The notes under the pieces were generated by a model. It worked only from the letters and a program-made list of their open reading frames with translations. It did not search any database and was not told where the DNA came from. A stretch of DNA of 64,000 nucleotides from Synchiropus splendidus (Eukaryota > Chordata > Actinopteri > Syngnathiformes > Callionymidae): positions 3,731,501-3,795,500 of the forward strand of contig NC_071345.1 in the NCBI RefSeq assembly GCF_027744825.2, written 5' to 3'. This document shows positions 62,801-64,000 of this stretch, one piece after another; within the stretch, counting starts at the first letter, position 1, and each line of letters opens with the position of its first letter. The translations under genes and the position numbers were made by a program.

Positions 62801-64000
62801 TACCACAGGAACAAAGGAGACAATCTGGCACACGTTGCTGGAGTCCAGGTGTCTTTATACGCAGGTGAACAGGGGTTGACTGGCTCCAGATGTGTGCCAC
62901 AGGAACAGGAAGAAAGGAGGGAGAAAGCAAAACAGAACTCAAGGGACCAAAATAAAAGCGTAATCGTGTAAAAGGCAGCTTCAGAGGCCTAAACCTTCAC
63001 GTGTATGGTATCAGCCGAATGGTGATACAGATGAACTTCTACCTGTTATGGTGGATGAATGAATAAATACCAATCTGCTTACATCTTTATCCCGAGGACC
63101 AGTGCTTCCCCTGGCGCCTCCCGTTGCGGACGGAGCTGTAGCGGAGGTTAAGATCCCACCGTTCATCGTCGATGAAGTACTCTTCCTCCCGCGCCTCCCG
63201 AACCCCTCCTCCGGCTATTTTACCTCCCAAAGCCGAGTGCCTGCGACTTGACAGGCGGAAGACAACAACAGAGGCCTGGTACCAGTCCCTGGACAAAGCC
63301 AAATTAATATTTAAAGATCATTACTGATGGCCTGAAGTGAAACATAGAGACTAGGTAATTAATTGATTGAGCCGGGTGGTCCGCGGAGAGATTAGACCGG
63401 ATGAGTCTTGTTTATCTCTGTTGTTATTGAAGTGTGTTGGATTGCTCTGAGCAAATTGTTGTCTATTGAATGTAAAGAAGGGGCTGGATGTTTGACCTGT
63501 AAGGCATTTGCAGTAAGTTCATCCTCTTCCAGTGGCGCCATCGCGGGAGGACGGATGCTCCCCCGGGCTTTAGCCCACATACATAGCAATAGCATGTATG
63601 TTGTGGGAGCGTGCAGCGCAGTTCACACAACCGTGAGGCGGAAGTCTTTGGATTCTCACAGCAGATGCACTTGGCAGCAGCAAAAGTTGTGTTCCGCATC
63701 ATTTGGCTCACATCCAGTATCAACTGTTGGACGTGAAGGGAGTGTCAACAGAGTGCTAATTGTCGTTCTGTGTAATGATTTATCGTAGGCAAAGAGTCCC
63801 AGCAAGAGCAGAGGATGGTTTCACGTCTGGCACGCAGCCCCTTCTGTTACCCAGCAGTAAGTCCCGGGTTCATCTCCCTCCATCCAGTCATCCAGTGATG
63901 AGCTACACTGGATGACGCTGGCTATTTTGTCCACACGCTGAACCCAACTCAGTGGGGACTGAACAATATGGATCATTTTCTGTTCGTACCAAATAACTGA
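59845..64000. other. Gene-free stretch to window end
   Basis: No confirmed exon. A short GAGACC-family scrap is possible at 62317-62395. An A-rich CACAGGAACA/ACAGAG stretch (about 62540-62950) may be an old repeat, but no partner exists in this window. A GC-richer open frame on the minus strand (63087-63302) is discussed as a weak exon candidate. Confidence 0.45.

Overview
This 64 kb window looks like gene-free vertebrate nuclear DNA, most probably from a teleost fish (inference). It has frequent CA/TG, TA, TAA and TAG microsatellites and many short non-autonomous DNA transposons with hAT-type and pogo/Tigger-type ends. It also has broken pieces of a non-LTR retrotransposon whose 3' end has the 'GGATGATCCACTGTGGTGAC' to GAAGAAG form that I associate with fish LINEs. 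There are no operons, ribosome binding sites or bacterial gene packing. I found no convincing protein-coding exon, tRNA, rRNA or CRISPR array. Every long open frame I inspected is low-complexity, microsatellite or transposon sequence. The window is probably an intergenic desert or part of a very large intron.

Layout. 0-14.9 kb: mostly unique sequence with microsatellites (a (TA)n run of about 124 bp at 8.63 kb), a degenerate pogo-like MITE at 4.67 kb, and first copies of two dispersed repeats at 10.22 and 12.08 kb. 14.92-16.27 kb: a foldback element made of nested inverted arms and arrays of the 12-bp palindrome TATCTCGAGATA. 16.3-31.3 kb: mostly unique sequence, the inverted partner of the 10.2 kb repeat at 17.97 kb, a purine-rich G-run tract at 18.85-19.85 kb, and two LINE-like scraps. 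31.35-36.72 kb: two TAG-rich minisatellite blocks with the same leader, flanking the partner of the 12.1 kb repeat and a complete 670-bp pogo-like element. 39.2-41.95 kb: a transposon cluster (hAT remnant, a hAT MITE with a perfect 8-bp target duplication, a LINE 3' end). 45.4-50.2 kb: a second pogo-like copy, a TIR family with GAGACCAAG-rich ends, and a second LINE fragment. 52.27-53.23 kb: a 477-bp tandem duplication. 57-60 kb: a hAT scrap, a pogo-like MITE with 23-bp perfect TIRs, a second GAGACC element, and a 183-bp hAT MITE. The last 4 kb is unremarkable.

Between the repeats, several stretches are dense in homeodomain-like (TAAT/ATTA), octamer and Fox-like motifs. They have the look of vertebrate conserved non-coding elements. 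Without alignment they are only candidates. The most unusual object is the 14.92-16.27 kb foldback element.
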